Assembly (NCBI GenBank): GCA_900544795.1 | Contig: UQWM01000006.1 | Location: 39,269-103,268, forward strand | Length of the DNA: 64,000 nucleotides | Direction: 5' to 3' | Source of the DNA: an uncultured Phascolarctobacterium sp. | GTDB taxonomy: Bacteria; Bacillota; Negativicutes; Acidaminococcales; Acidaminococcaceae | In this document: positions 39,908-49,613 of the stretch, in pieces | Layout of the letters: each line of letters starts with the position of its first letter | Position numbering within the stretch: the first letter of the stretch is position 1 | Made by a program: the position numbers and the translations under genes | Notes under the pieces: generated by a model | Databases searched by the model: none | What the model was told of the DNA's origin: nothing | What the model saw: the letters and a program-made list of their open reading frames with translations, nothing else

Positions 39908-40859
39908 AAAAGAGGTTTACCTGGGCATCGATACCAGCTGCTATACGACTTCGGTCGCTTTGCTCGACAGGGCAGGCAGTCTGGCAGGCGAGGCCCGCCG
40001 GATTTTACAGGTTAAAGCAGGATGCAGAGGTCTGCAGCAGTCGGAAATGGTTTTTCAGCATACCCGCAATCTGCCCGAGCTGATGGAAGAAGCTTGCAGC
40101 AGTTCTTTTGAAATTATCGGTATCGGTGTTTCGGCGCGTCCGCGGCCCTTGGAAGATTCGTATATGCCTGCATTTTTGGTTGGTTTAGGTCTGGCGCGCT
40201 CTTTAGCGGCTGTAAGCGAAATTCCTTTGTGGCAGATCAGCCATCAGGAAAATCATTTGGAAGCCGGCTTATGGTCAGCGCAGGGGCCTGATACCGACCG
40301 TTTTCTGCTTTTGCACGCTTCCGGTGGCACGACAGATTTACTGCTGGCGGCTAAACGTGCGGACGGCACTTATGAGCTGACGCAGGTTGGCGGCAGTAAA
40401 GATTTGCACGCAGGTCAGTTTATCGACAGGATAGGTGTAGCCATGGGGTTACCGTTTCCGGCCGGGCCAGCTGTAGAGCAGTTAGCAGCTACGGCACAGG
40501 GACTCGTCGAATTGCCGGTATCTGTACGTCAAGGTGACGTCAGTTTGTCGGGCCCTGCGACAGCGGCGCTGCGTAAGTTGGAAGCTGGTGCGGAGCCTGC
40601 TGCTTTAGCTGCGGGCGTACAATATGCCCTGGCAGAAACCTTTGTCAGGATGATCCGCAATGTGGCGGCGCAAAAAGAAGTTTTCGACGTACTACTGGTC
40701 GGAGGTGTGGCATCTAACGCCTACATCCGCAGCCATATGATAGAAAAGCTTGCTAAACGCAGGATCAAGGTCTGGATACCGGAAAGCCGGTTCAGTCCCG
40801 ATAATGCTGCCGGATGTGCTGCTTATGCACGCCGTCAGGGAGAAGGAAGCCATGAATGA
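39900..40859 (+). CDS. TsaD/Kae1-like paralogue between nusB and xseA
   Basis: A 319-residue ASKHA-fold protein of the Gcp/TsaD family. It begins YLGIDTSCYTTSVAL, keeps the metal-binding HxxxH (HQENH at about residue 117-121), has the nucleotide-binding LLLHASGGTTDLLLA and ends SPDNAAGCAAYA with the conserved Asp. It lacks several N-terminal features of true TsaD and is shorter (about 335-345 residues usual). A paralogue at this exact place, next to xseA, is common in Clostridia and Negativicutes. Whether it makes threonylcarbamoyl-tRNA or does something else is not known. Confidence 0.8.
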   Translation: MCKKEVYLGIDTSCYTTSVALLDRAGSLAGEARRILQVKAGCRGLQQSEMVFQHTRNLPELMEEACSSSFEIIGIGVSARPRPLEDSYMPAFLVGLGLARSLAAVSEIPLWQISHQENHLEAGLWSAQGPDTDRFLLLHASGGTTDLLLAAKRADGTYELTQVGGSKDLHAGQFIDRIGVAMGLPFPAGPAVEQLAATAQGLVELPVSVRQGDVSLSGPATAALRKLEAGAEPAALAAGVQYALAETFVRMIRNVAAQKEVFDVLLVGGVASNAYIRSHMIEKLAKRRIKVWIPESRFSPDNAAGCAAYARRQGEGSHE

Positions 40860-42066
40860 AGCGATTTATTCCGTAAGTGAACTAAATTTAATGATTAAAA
40901 GCCTGCTGGAGGGCAATCGAACTTTCGCCAATATCCAGATCCAGGGCGAAATATCTAATTTTAAGCGTTATGCTTCGGGGCATTGTTATTTTACCCTGAA
41001 GGATGCGGGCGGAGTAATGAAAGCAGTTATGTTCCGCAATCAGGCGCGCAGCCTGCGTTTTGAACCGCAAAACGGCGATACGGTCATTGCTATCGGCCGT
41101 GTGGGCGTGTATGAACGCGATGGCGTTTACCAGCTTTATACCGATCTGATGCTGCCTTTGGGCGCAGGCGATCTGATGCTGACTTATGAACAGTTAAAGA
41201 AAAAACTGACTGAAGAAGGGCTGTTTGACAGTGAGCGCAAGCGTGAGCTGCCGCTGAATCCCAAAACGGTCGGTATCATAACCTCGCCTTCCGGCGCAGC
41301 GGTGCGCGATATGATCACCGTTTCCCGTCGGCGCAATCGTGGCATCAAGCTGCTGCTGTTCCCTGTAAAAGTGCAGGGTGATGGTTCGGCTGCCGAGATA
41401 GTGCGGGCGATCAAATTTATGAATAAAAACCGCTTAGCCGATGTGCTGATAGTAGGCCGAGGCGGCGGATCTATAGAAGATTTGTGGGCTTTTAATGAAG
41501 AGCCTGTAGTGCGGGCCATTGCTGCTTCTGAAATACCTGTGGTAGCAGCGGTAGGGCATGAAACCGATTTTACGCTGGCAGATTTTGCTGCCGACCGCCG
41601 GGCGGCGACGCCGTCACAGGCTGCGGAATTGGTAGTTGCCGATGCTGATGCTTATCTGCGTTATGTAGAAGAGCTGACGGCACGGGGACAGCGTGTAGTG
41701 CTGCACCAGCTGGAACAGGCTCAGCATAAGCTGCAGCGGTTGCAGGGTTCGTGGGCCTTAACAAAACCGGAACGCTGGCAGCAGCCTTTGCAGCAGCGTA
41801 CCGATATGGCATTGCGCCAGCTGCAAAGCAGGATGGAAAGTATTTTGCAGCAAAGGCAGCACAAATTCAGCCTTCTGGCGGCGCAGCTGGATGCCTTGTC
41901 ACCGCTGACGGTGCTGGCTAGAGGCTATTCCATAACGAAAACGGAAGCAGGCAAAGCCCTGCGCAGTATCGAAGATGTACGCTGGGGCGACGAGATCAGA
42001 ACGCAGGTCGCCGACGGCGATGTGGTATCGGTAGTGCAACAGGTAGAAAGGCGTGAAGAAGAATGA
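40852..42066 (+). CDS. xseA: Exonuclease VII large subunit
   Basis: A 404-residue subunit that degrades single-stranded DNA with XseB. The N-terminal OB-fold contains IQIQGEISNFKRYASGHCYFTLKD; the catalytic part has KTVGIITSPSGAAVRDMI, VGRGGGSIEDLWAFN, VGHETDFTLADFAADRRAATPSQAAE; then a long coiled coil. ATG 40852 follows GAGAAGGAAG and overlaps the TsaD-like stop by 8 bases. XseB overlaps its end, as expected for the pair. Confidence 0.96.
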   Translation: MNEAIYSVSELNLMIKSLLEGNRTFANIQIQGEISNFKRYASGHCYFTLKDAGGVMKAVMFRNQARSLRFEPQNGDTVIAIGRVGVYERDGVYQLYTDLMLPLGAGDLMLTYEQLKKKLTEEGLFDSERKRELPLNPKTVGIITSPSGAAVRDMITVSRRRNRGIKLLLFPVKVQGDGSAAEIVRAIKFMNKNRLADVLIVGRGGGSIEDLWAFNEEPVVRAIAASEIPVVAAVGHETDFTLADFAADRRAATPSQAAELVVADADAYLRYVEELTARGQRVVLHQLEQAQHKLQRLQGSWALTKPERWQQPLQQRTDMALRQLQSRMESILQQRQHKFSLLAAQLDALSPLTVLARGYSITKTEAGKALRSIEDVRWGDEIRTQVADGDVVSVVQQVERREEE

Positions 42067-42317
42067 CGATGAAAAAAATCGCCAAAAACATAAAGTTTGA
42101 AGAAGCACTGGCCGAGCTGGAGCAGCAGGTACAGCTGCTGGAAAGCGGCGAGCTGCCTCTGGAAGAAGCCTTAGCTGCCTTTCAGCAGGGCGTGGCTTTG
42201 AGCAAGGTTTGTATGACCAAGCTTAACACCGTGCAGCAGGAAGTAGAAAAAATCGTGGTCACTGGTGACGACGATGACGAATATGAACTGGAAGCATTCG
42301 CAGATCTGGAGGATTGA
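42063..42317 (+). CDS. xseB: Exonuclease VII small subunit
   Basis: An 84-residue, two-helix acidic protein (FEEALAELEQQVQLLESGELPLEEALAAFQQG), the standard XseB signature, forming the stalk with the XseA coiled coil. Start may be ATG 42063 (overlapping xseA stop) or ATG 42069; no clear ribosome site separates them. ispA follows directly. Confidence 0.94.
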   Translation: MTMKKIAKNIKFEEALAELEQQVQLLESGELPLEEALAAFQQGVALSKVCMTKLNTVQQEVEKIVVTGDDDDEYELEAFADLED

Positions 42318-42318
42318 A

Positions 42319-43194
42319 ATGGATTTTAAAAAGTATTACGAAGACAGGCAAAATTTAGTTAATGCTTTTTTAGAAAAGCGTTTAGAGAAAAAAGGCATTT
42401 CACGCGTCGATGAAGCGATGGCCTACAGCCTTTTGGCAGGCGGCAAACGTATCCGCCCAATCATTCTGATGGCTACAGCCGATGCTTTGGGTGTCAGCGG
42501 CTACAACTTTTTGCCGGTGGCCTGCGGTTTGGAAATGATCCATACCTATTCGCTGATCCACGACGATTTGCCCTGTATGGATGATGATGAGTACCGCCGC
42601 GGACGTTTGACAAACCACAAGGTTTACGGCGAGGCAATGGCACTTTTAGCTGGCGACGCGCTTTTGACCTTGGCCTTTGAAGTGATGCTGGAGCAGAAAA
42701 ACGCACCGGCTGAGGTTTTGGTCGAAACCGTACGCGAGGTAGCAATGTGTGCAGGTAACTTCGGTATGGTGGGCGGTCAGGTGATCGACCTTGATTCCGA
42801 AGATAAACAGATCAGCGAAGAGGAACTGCGCAAATTGCACGCAGGCAAAACAGGAGCATTATTTATTGCCGCAGTACGCAGCGGTGCCCGCCTGGCTGGC
42901 GCTACCAATGAAGAACTGCTGGCTTTGACCAAGTTTGCCGATCTCTTAGGGCTGGCTTTCCAGATCACTGACGATATTCTGGACGTGGAAGGCGATGCTG
43001 AGCAAATGGGCAAGGCTGCCCATAGCGATGAAAAGAAGCATAAATCCACTTATGTGACCTTATATACTTTGGAAGGCGCGAAAGCGCTGGCTCAAAAAAC
43101 AGTAGACGAAGCGCTGAACTGCCTGGAAATATTCGGGGAAAATGCCGACGCGCTGCGTGAGATTACTAAAATGATGTGCGGGCGTAAAAGCTAA
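42319..43194 (+). CDS. ispA: Farnesyl diphosphate synthase (polyprenyl synthetase)
   Basis: A 291-residue prenyltransferase that condenses IPP and DMAPP to C15. First Asp-rich motif: DDLPCMDDDEYRRG; second: FQITDDILD. The GGKRIRP motif is near residue 44. The upstream residues suggest a C15 product but specificity is not certain. Good GGAGG before ATG 42319. It is in the isoprenoid unit with dxs directly downstream. Confidence 0.95.
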   Translation: MDFKKYYEDRQNLVNAFLEKRLEKKGISRVDEAMAYSLLAGGKRIRPIILMATADALGVSGYNFLPVACGLEMIHTYSLIHDDLPCMDDDEYRRGRLTNHKVYGEAMALLAGDALLTLAFEVMLEQKNAPAEVLVETVREVAMCAGNFGMVGGQVIDLDSEDKQISEEELRKLHAGKTGALFIAAVRSGARLAGATNEELLALTKFADLLGLAFQITDDILDVEGDAEQMGKAAHSDEKKHKSTYVTLYTLEGAKALAQKTVDEALNCLEIFGENADALREITKMMCGRKS

Positions 43195-43229
43195 GTTACT
43201 TGTTATTGTGAAGAAAGGCGGATTGCCGC

Positions 43230-45128
43230 ATGCAGAATGAGCAATTATTGCAAAAAATAAATTCTTCCGCAGATCTGAAAATGCTGACGTTGGAAGAAAT
43301 AAAGCTTTTAGCAGGCGAGATCAGACAGCTGATCATCGACGTCGTTTCTAAAAACGGCGGTCATTTGGCGCCTAATTTGGGTGTGGTAGAACTTACTTTG
43401 GCTTTGCACAAAGTGTTTACTACGCCAAAAGATAAAATCATCTGGGACGTAGGTCATCAATCCTACATTCATAAGATATTGACGGGACGGAAGGAGCTTT
43501 TTCCGACCCTGCGTCAATATCATGGCATGTCGGGGTTCCCTAAGCGTAAGGAAAGTGAACACGATGCTTTTGGCACCGGACACTCCAGTACGTCGATTTC
43601 GGCGGCCTTGGGTATGGCTGTGGCGCGCGATTTGAAGGGCGAAGACAACAATGTCATTGCCGTTATCGGCGACGGGTCTATGACTGGTGGTATGGCTTTT
43701 GAAGCCTTAAACAACGCCGGGGACCTGCATAAAAAAATGATCGTTATTTTAAATGACAACGAAATGTCCATCTCCAAAAATGTTGGCGCCATGTCGCAGT
43801 ATCTGTGCGATCTGCGCACGGGCGAAACCTACAATAAAATCAAGCGTGACGTAGAAGGTTGGCTGAAAGGCCTGGACTTCGGCAGCGATGTTTTGAGCGC
43901 TATTGAACGGTTAAAGGGCAGTGTTAAATATTTGATGGTGCCCAGCTCTGTTTTTGAAGAATTAGGCTTCAAATATCTGGGGCCTATCGACGGACATGAT
44001 CTAAACAAGCTGCTGGAAGTATTAGAAGCGGCCAAGCATGTCAATGGCCCGGTGCTGGTGCATGTTATAACAAAAAAAGGAAAAGGCTACGAGCCTGCCG
44101 AAACCAGCCCCAATAAATTTCACGGCACAGGCCCGTTTGAGATCGCGACAGGTAAAAAGATTTCTGACCCTGATGCGCCGATAGCTTATACGGAAATGTT
44201 TGGTAAGACTTTGACCGAGCTGGCAGCAGAAAATGAGAAGATCGTGGCGATAACGGCGGCGATGCCTGACGGCACCGGACTTAATAAATTCGCCGAACAG
44301 TACCCTCAGCGGTTTTTTGATGTTGGCATTGCCGAGCAGCACGCTGTGACGGCGGCAGCAGGTATGGCTGCCGAAGGCTTGAAGCCAGTAGTGGCGGTAT
44401 ATTCTACCTTCCTGCAAAGGGCGTATGATTCGGTTTTACACGATATCTGTATGCAGAACCTGCCGGTAACGCTGTGCCTTGATAGGGCCGGTATCGTCGG
44501 TGACGATGGTTACACCCATCACGGTGTTTTCGATTACGCTTATCTACGCTCGATGCCGCAAATGACCATTATGGCTCCGAAGGACGAAAACGAGCTGCGA
44601 CATATGCTGAATACGGCCCTAAGCTTCGATGGGCCGATCACGATCCGTTACCCTCGTGGCAGCGGTGTCGGTGTTGATTGCAGCGAAGCATTACAGCAGC
44701 TGTCTATCGGCAAAGGCGAGGTGCTACGCGAAGGCGAAGGTGTTTGCCTGCTGGCTATCGGCAGTATGGTGGCTGTGGCCTTGCAGGCAGCTGATGTTTT
44801 GGCAGAGCAGGGTATCAAGGCGGGGGTCATCAATCTGCGCTTTGCTAAACCACTTGATGAAGAATTGCTGGTGCAGGCAGCCAAAAAGTACAGCAAGCTG
44901 GTGACGCTGGAAGAAGGCGTTGTGGCCGGTGGTGTTGGTTCGGCAGTTTTAGAGCTGCTCAATAACAAAGGCTTACTGCAAACCACTCAGGTTTTGAATT
45001 TGGGTATCCCTGACGAATTTGTGCCTCACGGCGATAAAAAATATCTGTTCCGTGATATAGGTTTGGATTTAGACAGTATTATCGCAAAAATTACTGCTTT
45101 GGTGAAAGGTGCCGGAGAAACTAAGTGA
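43230..45128 (+). CDS. dxs: 1-Deoxy-D-xylulose-5-phosphate synthase
   Basis: A 632-residue thiamine-diphosphate enzyme, first step of the MEP isoprenoid pathway. The ThDP site is GDGSMTGGMAFEALNNAG with NDNEMSIS; the Glu in DVGIAEQHAVTAAAGMA and the RAGIVGDDGYTHHGVFD loop are also present. Full family length. It supplies precursors for ispA and uses the cofactor salvaged by the thi genes at 54-56 kb. Its stop overlaps the tlyA GTG start. Confidence 0.97.
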   Translation: MQNEQLLQKINSSADLKMLTLEEIKLLAGEIRQLIIDVVSKNGGHLAPNLGVVELTLALHKVFTTPKDKIIWDVGHQSYIHKILTGRKELFPTLRQYHGMSGFPKRKESEHDAFGTGHSSTSISAALGMAVARDLKGEDNNVIAVIGDGSMTGGMAFEALNNAGDLHKKMIVILNDNEMSISKNVGAMSQYLCDLRTGETYNKIKRDVEGWLKGLDFGSDVLSAIERLKGSVKYLMVPSSVFEELGFKYLGPIDGHDLNKLLEVLEAAKHVNGPVLVHVITKKGKGYEPAETSPNKFHGTGPFEIATGKKISDPDAPIAYTEMFGKTLTELAAENEKIVAITAAMPDGTGLNKFAEQYPQRFFDVGIAEQHAVTAAAGMAAEGLKPVVAVYSTFLQRAYDSVLHDICMQNLPVTLCLDRAGIVGDDGYTHHGVFDYAYLRSMPQMTIMAPKDENELRHMLNTALSFDGPITIRYPRGSGVGVDCSEALQQLSIGKGEVLREGEGVCLLAIGSMVAVALQAADVLAEQGIKAGVINLRFAKPLDEELLVQAAKKYSKLVTLEEGVVAGGVGSAVLELLNNKGLLQTTQVLNLGIPDEFVPHGDKKYLFRDIGLDLDSIIAKITALVKGAGETK

Positions 45129-45943
45129 AAAAAGAACGGTTAGACGCACTGCTGACTGCCCGCGGACTTTTTGAAAGCCGCGCCCGGGCGCAAGCCTCGA
45201 TCATGGCAGGCCAGGTGCTGGTCAATGAACAGAAAATAGATAAACCGGGTACGCAGGTTCCCGAAGACGCAGTGATACGTCTGCTGGGCGAAAAACTGAA
45301 ATATGTGAGTCGCGGTGGCTTAAAGCTTGAAAAAGCACTGCAAATATTCCCTATCAGTGTGGAGGGTAAGGTCATTGCCGATATCGGAGCTTCTACCGGC
45401 GGCTTTTCGGACTGCGCCCTGCAAAACGGCGCGGTAAAGGTTTATGCTGTGGACGTTGGCTACGGCCAGCTGGCCTGGAAGCTGCGTAGCGATGAACGGG
45501 TAGTGAATATGGAACGCACCAATGTGCGGTATCTGGAAGCGGATAGCCTGGGTGAGTTGGTGGATGCCGCAACTATCGATGTGGCCTTCATCTCGCTGGA
45601 TAAGGTGCTTCCGGCGGTACACAAGCTTCTGAAACCGACAGGCTTTGTAATAGCCCTGGTCAAACCGCAGTTTGAAGCGGGTAAAGAGAACGTTGGTAAA
45701 AAAGGCGTTGTTCGCGATCCGAAGGTACACGCCGACGTTATTAAAAAAGTGGTAGCGTTTGCTAAAGAAGAAGGCTTTGGCATTGCCGGGCTTGATTTTT
45801 CTCCGATCAAAGGGCCGGAAGGCAACATCGAATATCTGCTGCATTTAACGATGGGTAGCGATGACGCCGTCAGCGAAGCCATGATCGACGAGCTTGTATC
45901 CAAGTCACACGGTGATTTGGATAAACCGCAGACCCAAGAGTAA
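45125..45943 (+). CDS. tlyA: TlyA family rRNA methyltransferase / hemolysin-like
   Basis: A 272-residue protein with an N-terminal S4 RNA-binding domain (RLDALLTARGLFESRARAQASIMAGQVLVNE) and a FtsJ-like domain with the SAM motif ADIGASTGGFSDCAL. TlyA enzymes 2'-O-methylate cytidines in 16S and/or 23S rRNA. A GTG start at 45125 overlaps the dxs stop. It precedes nadK-argR-recN, conserved in Firmicutes. Confidence 0.93.
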   Translation: MKKERLDALLTARGLFESRARAQASIMAGQVLVNEQKIDKPGTQVPEDAVIRLLGEKLKYVSRGGLKLEKALQIFPISVEGKVIADIGASTGGFSDCALQNGAVKVYAVDVGYGQLAWKLRSDERVVNMERTNVRYLEADSLGELVDAATIDVAFISLDKVLPAVHKLLKPTGFVIALVKPQFEAGKENVGKKGVVRDPKVHADVIKKVVAFAKEEGFGIAGLDFSPIKGPEGNIEYLLHLTMGSDDAVSEAMIDELVSKSHGDLDKPQTQE

Positions 45944-45959
45944 AAACAGCGAGGTCGCT

Positions 45960-46826
45960 ATGAAAAAATTAAAATTGGGCATTTTTCCCAATATGCAAAA
46001 AGAAAACGTCAAAAACAGCCTGCCGAAGGTGCTGGAACTGTGCGACAAAGCCGGTATCGAAGCGGTGCTGCCGCAGAAGCTGGACTATGCTGATAGACCC
46101 AGCTACGATGTCTGTGACAGGACCAGCCTCAAGCAGATGGATATGGCTGTTTCCTTAGGCGGCGACGGTACGCTGCTGCAGATGACAAGATTTTTATCAC
46201 CGCTCAGGATACCTGTGTTCGGCGTCAATTTTGGCAAGCTGGGATTTTTAGCCGAGATCGAACTCAAGGAACTTCCGGAAGCTTTAGCAAAGCTGCTGGC
46301 TGGTGAATATGAGCTGGAAGAACGCAGTCAGCTGCAAGCCTGCCTCTGGCGCGAAGGCAAGGTGTTGATCGACGCCCACGCTTTAAATGATATGGTAGTG
46401 GCCAAAGGCCATTTTTCCAAGCTGGCACACCTTAGCTTGCGTGTCAACGGCAAACAATCCGGCAATTATGCGGCCGACGGCATCATTATGGCGACAGCCA
46501 CAGGTTCTACAGCCTATTCTTTATCGGCTGGCGGGCCGCTGGTACATCCCAGCCTTGATGTGACGATCATTACGCCTATTTGCGCCCATGCGCTGTATAC
46601 AAGGCCGCTCTTGATACCGATGGATAGTATTATTGAATTGAACGCAGTGCCGCCATACGAAGAACTGCTGCTTTCGGCAGATGGTGAGATCGTGACGGCG
46701 ATAGCGGAAAACGACACAGTGCGCATCGGTAAAAGCCACGACAAGGTAAGCTTTATCCGCCTGAATGGGCGCAATTATTACGAAACATGGCAGGAAAAGC
46801 TGATCCGCAATACGGAACGGCTTTAA
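45960..46826 (+). CDS. nadK: NAD kinase
   Basis: A 288-residue kinase that makes NADP from NAD. Motifs: SLGGDGTLLQ (ATP/Mg binding) at about residue 65, ALNDMVVAKG, and ADGIIMATATGSTAYSLSAGGPLVHP. ATG 45960 follows GAGGTC; the frame is open upstream but that part overlaps tlyA. Next gene is argR. Confidence 0.96.
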   Translation: MKKLKLGIFPNMQKENVKNSLPKVLELCDKAGIEAVLPQKLDYADRPSYDVCDRTSLKQMDMAVSLGGDGTLLQMTRFLSPLRIPVFGVNFGKLGFLAEIELKELPEALAKLLAGEYELEERSQLQACLWREGKVLIDAHALNDMVVAKGHFSKLAHLSLRVNGKQSGNYAADGIIMATATGSTAYSLSAGGPLVHPSLDVTIITPICAHALYTRPLLIPMDSIIELNAVPPYEELLLSADGEIVTAIAENDTVRIGKSHDKVSFIRLNGRNYYETWQEKLIRNTERL

Positions 46827-46865
46827 AATACCCAAGTTTACAAATACAGATATGAGGTGAGAGAT

Positions 46866-47312
46866 GTGAAAGGTATTAGACACGGCAAGATCAAAGAAAT
46901 CATCGAACACAATAAAATCGAAACTCAGGAAGAATTAGCGTCTGCTCTTCGCCGCGACGGTATCGAGGTAACTCAGGCTACCGTTTCGCGCGACATTAAA
47001 GAACTGATGCTGATCAAAGTGCCGGATGCTGAAGGCAACTACCATTATGCTTTTCCAAAAGAACATAATATGCTGCTGAACCCAGGCCGTCTGGAACGTA
47101 CTTTTCAGGATTCCATTATTGGTATGCGTGCTTCCGAAAATCTGGTTGTTGTCCGCAGTCTGCCCGGAACAGCTCAATCCGTAGCTTATGCTATTGATTA
47201 TATGAAATGGCCGGAGGTGCTGGGAACAGTTGCCGGCGACGATACTATTTTTGTTGCGGTGGATTCTAAAGATAATACCGTGACCTTTATGGAACGCTTT
47301 AATAACCGCTGA
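46866..47312 (+). CDS. argR: Arginine repressor
   Basis: A 148-residue regulator with an N-terminal winged helix (HGKIKEIIEHNKIETQEELASAL, then VTQATVSRDIKELML) and a C-terminal oligomerisation and arginine-binding domain (VVVRSLPGTAQSVAYAID, GTVAGDDTIFVAV). It senses arginine and controls arg genes; in this conserved place it lies before recN. The start is most likely GTG 46866, which is 5 bases after GAGGTGA; the upstream GTG 46857 overlaps the ribosome site. Confidence 0.94.
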   Translation: MKGIRHGKIKEIIEHNKIETQEELASALRRDGIEVTQATVSRDIKELMLIKVPDAEGNYHYAFPKEHNMLLNPGRLERTFQDSIIGMRASENLVVVRSLPGTAQSVAYAIDYMKWPEVLGTVAGDDTIFVAVDSKDNTVTFMERFNNR

Positions 47313-47332
47313 TAAGACGAGGTCGTTGAAAG

Positions 47333-49015
47333 ATGCTGCAATCTTTGCATGTGCATAATTTTGCTTTAATTGAAGATGCGAAAATAGATTTTGCGCCCGG
47401 GTTTAACATCTTTACAGGTGAGACGGGCGCGGGTAAGTCTATTCTGATCGATGCTTTTGGTGTCGTGCTTGGCAATCGGGCTTCAGTGGATTATATCCGC
47501 AGTGGGGCCGATTCCTTTTGGGTGCAGGCAGTTTTTGATATCAGCAGGCTGACCACGGTGAAAGCCCTGCTGGCAGAGCAGGGTATCGACGAAGAGGACG
47601 AGTTGTTTTTGAGACGGCGTATTTTAGCCAATGGCAAAAGCCAGGCTACAGTTAACGGCGTGCAGGTGCCTTTGGCAGTACTCAAAAGCTTCAGCGAGGC
47701 CTTGGTCGATATCCACGGCCAGCACGAAAATCAGGCCCTTTTAAAGGCTGATGCGCCCTTGTCGCTGGTGGATTTATACGGTCGGGACGATATAGCGCCT
47801 GTGCGCAGGGCTTATCAGGAGCTGTATAATGCCTATCTGGCGACGCAGGCAAAGCTGACACAGCTGGAGAATACCGGCAGCGAACGGGAACGTATTTTAG
47901 ACCGTTTGGACTGGGAGATCAAAGAGATTACCGATGCTGCTTTGGAAGCAGGCGAGCTGGAAACCTTACAGGAAGAAGCTAAACGTCTGCAAAACAGTGG
48001 CAAGATAATGGCGGCTGTCAGCGGAGCCCACGATCTGCTTGATACTGACAGGGGCATTTTGGAAAACCTGGCGGCTGCCAAAGATCAGCTGACAGCAGTG
48101 CTGCGCTACGATGAACGCTTAGGCGGTGCCTGCGAAAGCCTGGAAAGCAGCTGGATTACTTTAGATGAATGCCGCCGCGAACTGAGCGATTATTTGAGCG
48201 GCGAAGAATACGACGGACAGCGGGCTGCCACGGTAGAAAGCCGTTTGGATCTGTGGTATCGTCTGCAAAAAAAATACGGCGACAGCTACGAAGCTATTAC
48301 CGCATATTTGCAGCAGGCGCAGCAGCAGGCTGACGAATTGACGCAGCTGGAAGCTAATATCGCTAAAACTAAACAGCTTTTAGCACAGCAAAAAAATGAG
48401 CTGGAACAGCAGGCGCAGCAGCTTACAAAGCTGCGCTGTAAATACGCTGCGGAACTGGCATCTAAGGTTACGGAACATATCCATGATCTGGCGATGCCGG
48501 AAGGCAAGTTTGAAATTTCCGTGACTGCTAAAGAAGCTTTTGGCAAAACAGGTAAAGATGAGTTGACCTTCCTGTTTACCGCAAATCTGGGCGAGACGAT
48601 CAGGCCGCTTTTAAAAGTGGCTTCCGGCGGGGAACTGTCGCGTGTGGCGCTGGCTATCAAAACCGTGCTGCTTAACGCTAGTGGCGTACCGACAATGGTT
48701 TTTGACGAGATAGATACCGGTGTTGGCGGCGTAACGGCACAGAAGATGGCCGAAAAAATAGCAGTTATCGCCACAGTAGGGCAGGTGCTGTGCATCACCC
48801 ACTTACCGCAGATAGCTTCCTTCGCCGACCGTCATATCCTGATCCACAAAGAAAGCGCTGACGGACGTACTTCGACAGGGCTGGCGACGCTGGACGCAGA
48901 AGGACGTATTCGGGAATTGATGCGGATGACAGTAGGCGACAATGTCAGTGAAGTAGCCTATGCTAATGCCAAAGAACTTTTAGCGGCGGCAGTCAAATAC
49001 AAACAGGCCAGGTGA
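47333..49015 (+). CDS. recN: DNA repair protein RecN
   Basis: A 560-residue SMC-like ATPase for double-strand break repair. It begins LQSLHVHNFALIEDAKIDFAPGFNIFTGETGAGKSILIDAFG (Walker A is GETGAGKS), has long coiled coils in residues ~160-370, and the C-terminal signature KVASGGELSRVALAIK and MVFDEIDTGVGGVTAQ (Walker B). Full length. Genes nadK-argR-recN are co-directional with short spacing. Confidence 0.96.
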   Translation: MLQSLHVHNFALIEDAKIDFAPGFNIFTGETGAGKSILIDAFGVVLGNRASVDYIRSGADSFWVQAVFDISRLTTVKALLAEQGIDEEDELFLRRRILANGKSQATVNGVQVPLAVLKSFSEALVDIHGQHENQALLKADAPLSLVDLYGRDDIAPVRRAYQELYNAYLATQAKLTQLENTGSERERILDRLDWEIKEITDAALEAGELETLQEEAKRLQNSGKIMAAVSGAHDLLDTDRGILENLAAAKDQLTAVLRYDERLGGACESLESSWITLDECRRELSDYLSGEEYDGQRAATVESRLDLWYRLQKKYGDSYEAITAYLQQAQQQADELTQLEANIAKTKQLLAQQKNELEQQAQQLTKLRCKYAAELASKVTEHIHDLAMPEGKFEISVTAKEAFGKTGKDELTFLFTANLGETIRPLLKVASGGELSRVALAIKTVLLNASGVPTMVFDEIDTGVGGVTAQKMAEKIAVIATVGQVLCITHLPQIASFADRHILIHKESADGRTSTGLATLDAEGRIRELMRMTVGDNVSEVAYANAKELLAAAVKYKQAR

Positions 49016-49020
49016 AGCAC

Positions 49021-49569
49021 ATGAAAAAATTTCATCAAAGAAATTTGGACGAAACCTTTATCAGTAGCAAGGTCGCTTTTGCAGGACGGCTTCTGAAAGT
49101 AAATATCGACACCGTGACCTTGCCTAACGGCAGGGAAACTACCCGCGAGCTGATCCATCATCCGGGAGCGGTGGCCGTGGTGCCTGTTTTAGACGATGGC
49201 AGTATGGTTTTTGTTAAGCAGTACCGTTACCCGTTGGGAACAGTACTGTACGAGATCCCCGCAGGCAAGCTGGACCCGGACGAGGACCCTGATGTTTGCG
49301 CCAAGCGCGAGCTGTCGGAAGAAACAGGCTACAGCGCCAGGGAATGGCAGAAGCTGACCTCTATCGTTACTACGCCGGGCTTTACCGACGAGGTGATCCA
49401 TCTTTATGCGGCGCGCGGTTTGGAAAAGCACGCCCAGCATACGGACGAAGATGAATTTATCGACGTAGTGGCCCTAACGCCGCAGCAGGTAAAGCAAATG
49501 GTGCTGGAAGGCGCCATTTACGATTCTAAAACCTTAAGCGCTCTGTGTTTACTGGAGCTGCTGAAATAA
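49021..49569 (+). CDS. Nudix hydrolase, ADP-ribose pyrophosphatase type
   Basis: A 182-residue protein with the Nudix box GxxxxxExxxxxxREUxEExGU visible as GKLDPDEDPDVCAKRELSEETGY at about residues 78-100. The general layout (VFVKQYRYPLGTVLYEIPAGKLD) matches NudF/YqkG-type ADP-ribose pyrophosphatases, which recycle ADP-ribose to AMP and ribose-5-phosphate. ATG 49021 with AGGTGA upstream is preferred over GTG 49012. Last gene of the argR-recN unit before a terminator. Confidence 0.9.
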   Translation: MKKFHQRNLDETFISSKVAFAGRLLKVNIDTVTLPNGRETTRELIHHPGAVAVVPVLDDGSMVFVKQYRYPLGTVLYEIPAGKLDPDEDPDVCAKRELSEETGYSAREWQKLTSIVTTPGFTDEVIHLYAARGLEKHAQHTDEDEFIDVVALTPQQVKQMVLEGAIYDSKTLSALCLLELLK

Positions 49570-49586
49570 AACTCTATTTGTCAGTA

Positions 49587-49613
49587 AAACGCAGGCCTGG
49601 TGCCTGCGTTTTT
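49587..49613 (+). terminator. Intrinsic terminator after Nudix gene
   Basis: AAACGCAGGC / GCCTGCGTTT stem with short loop CTGGT, then TTGTTTTG. It closes the long nusB-to-Nudix operon. The 214 bases after it, up to the EF-G-like gene, hold no feature I can name beyond that gene's ribosome site (AAGGGGGA). Confidence 0.82.
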
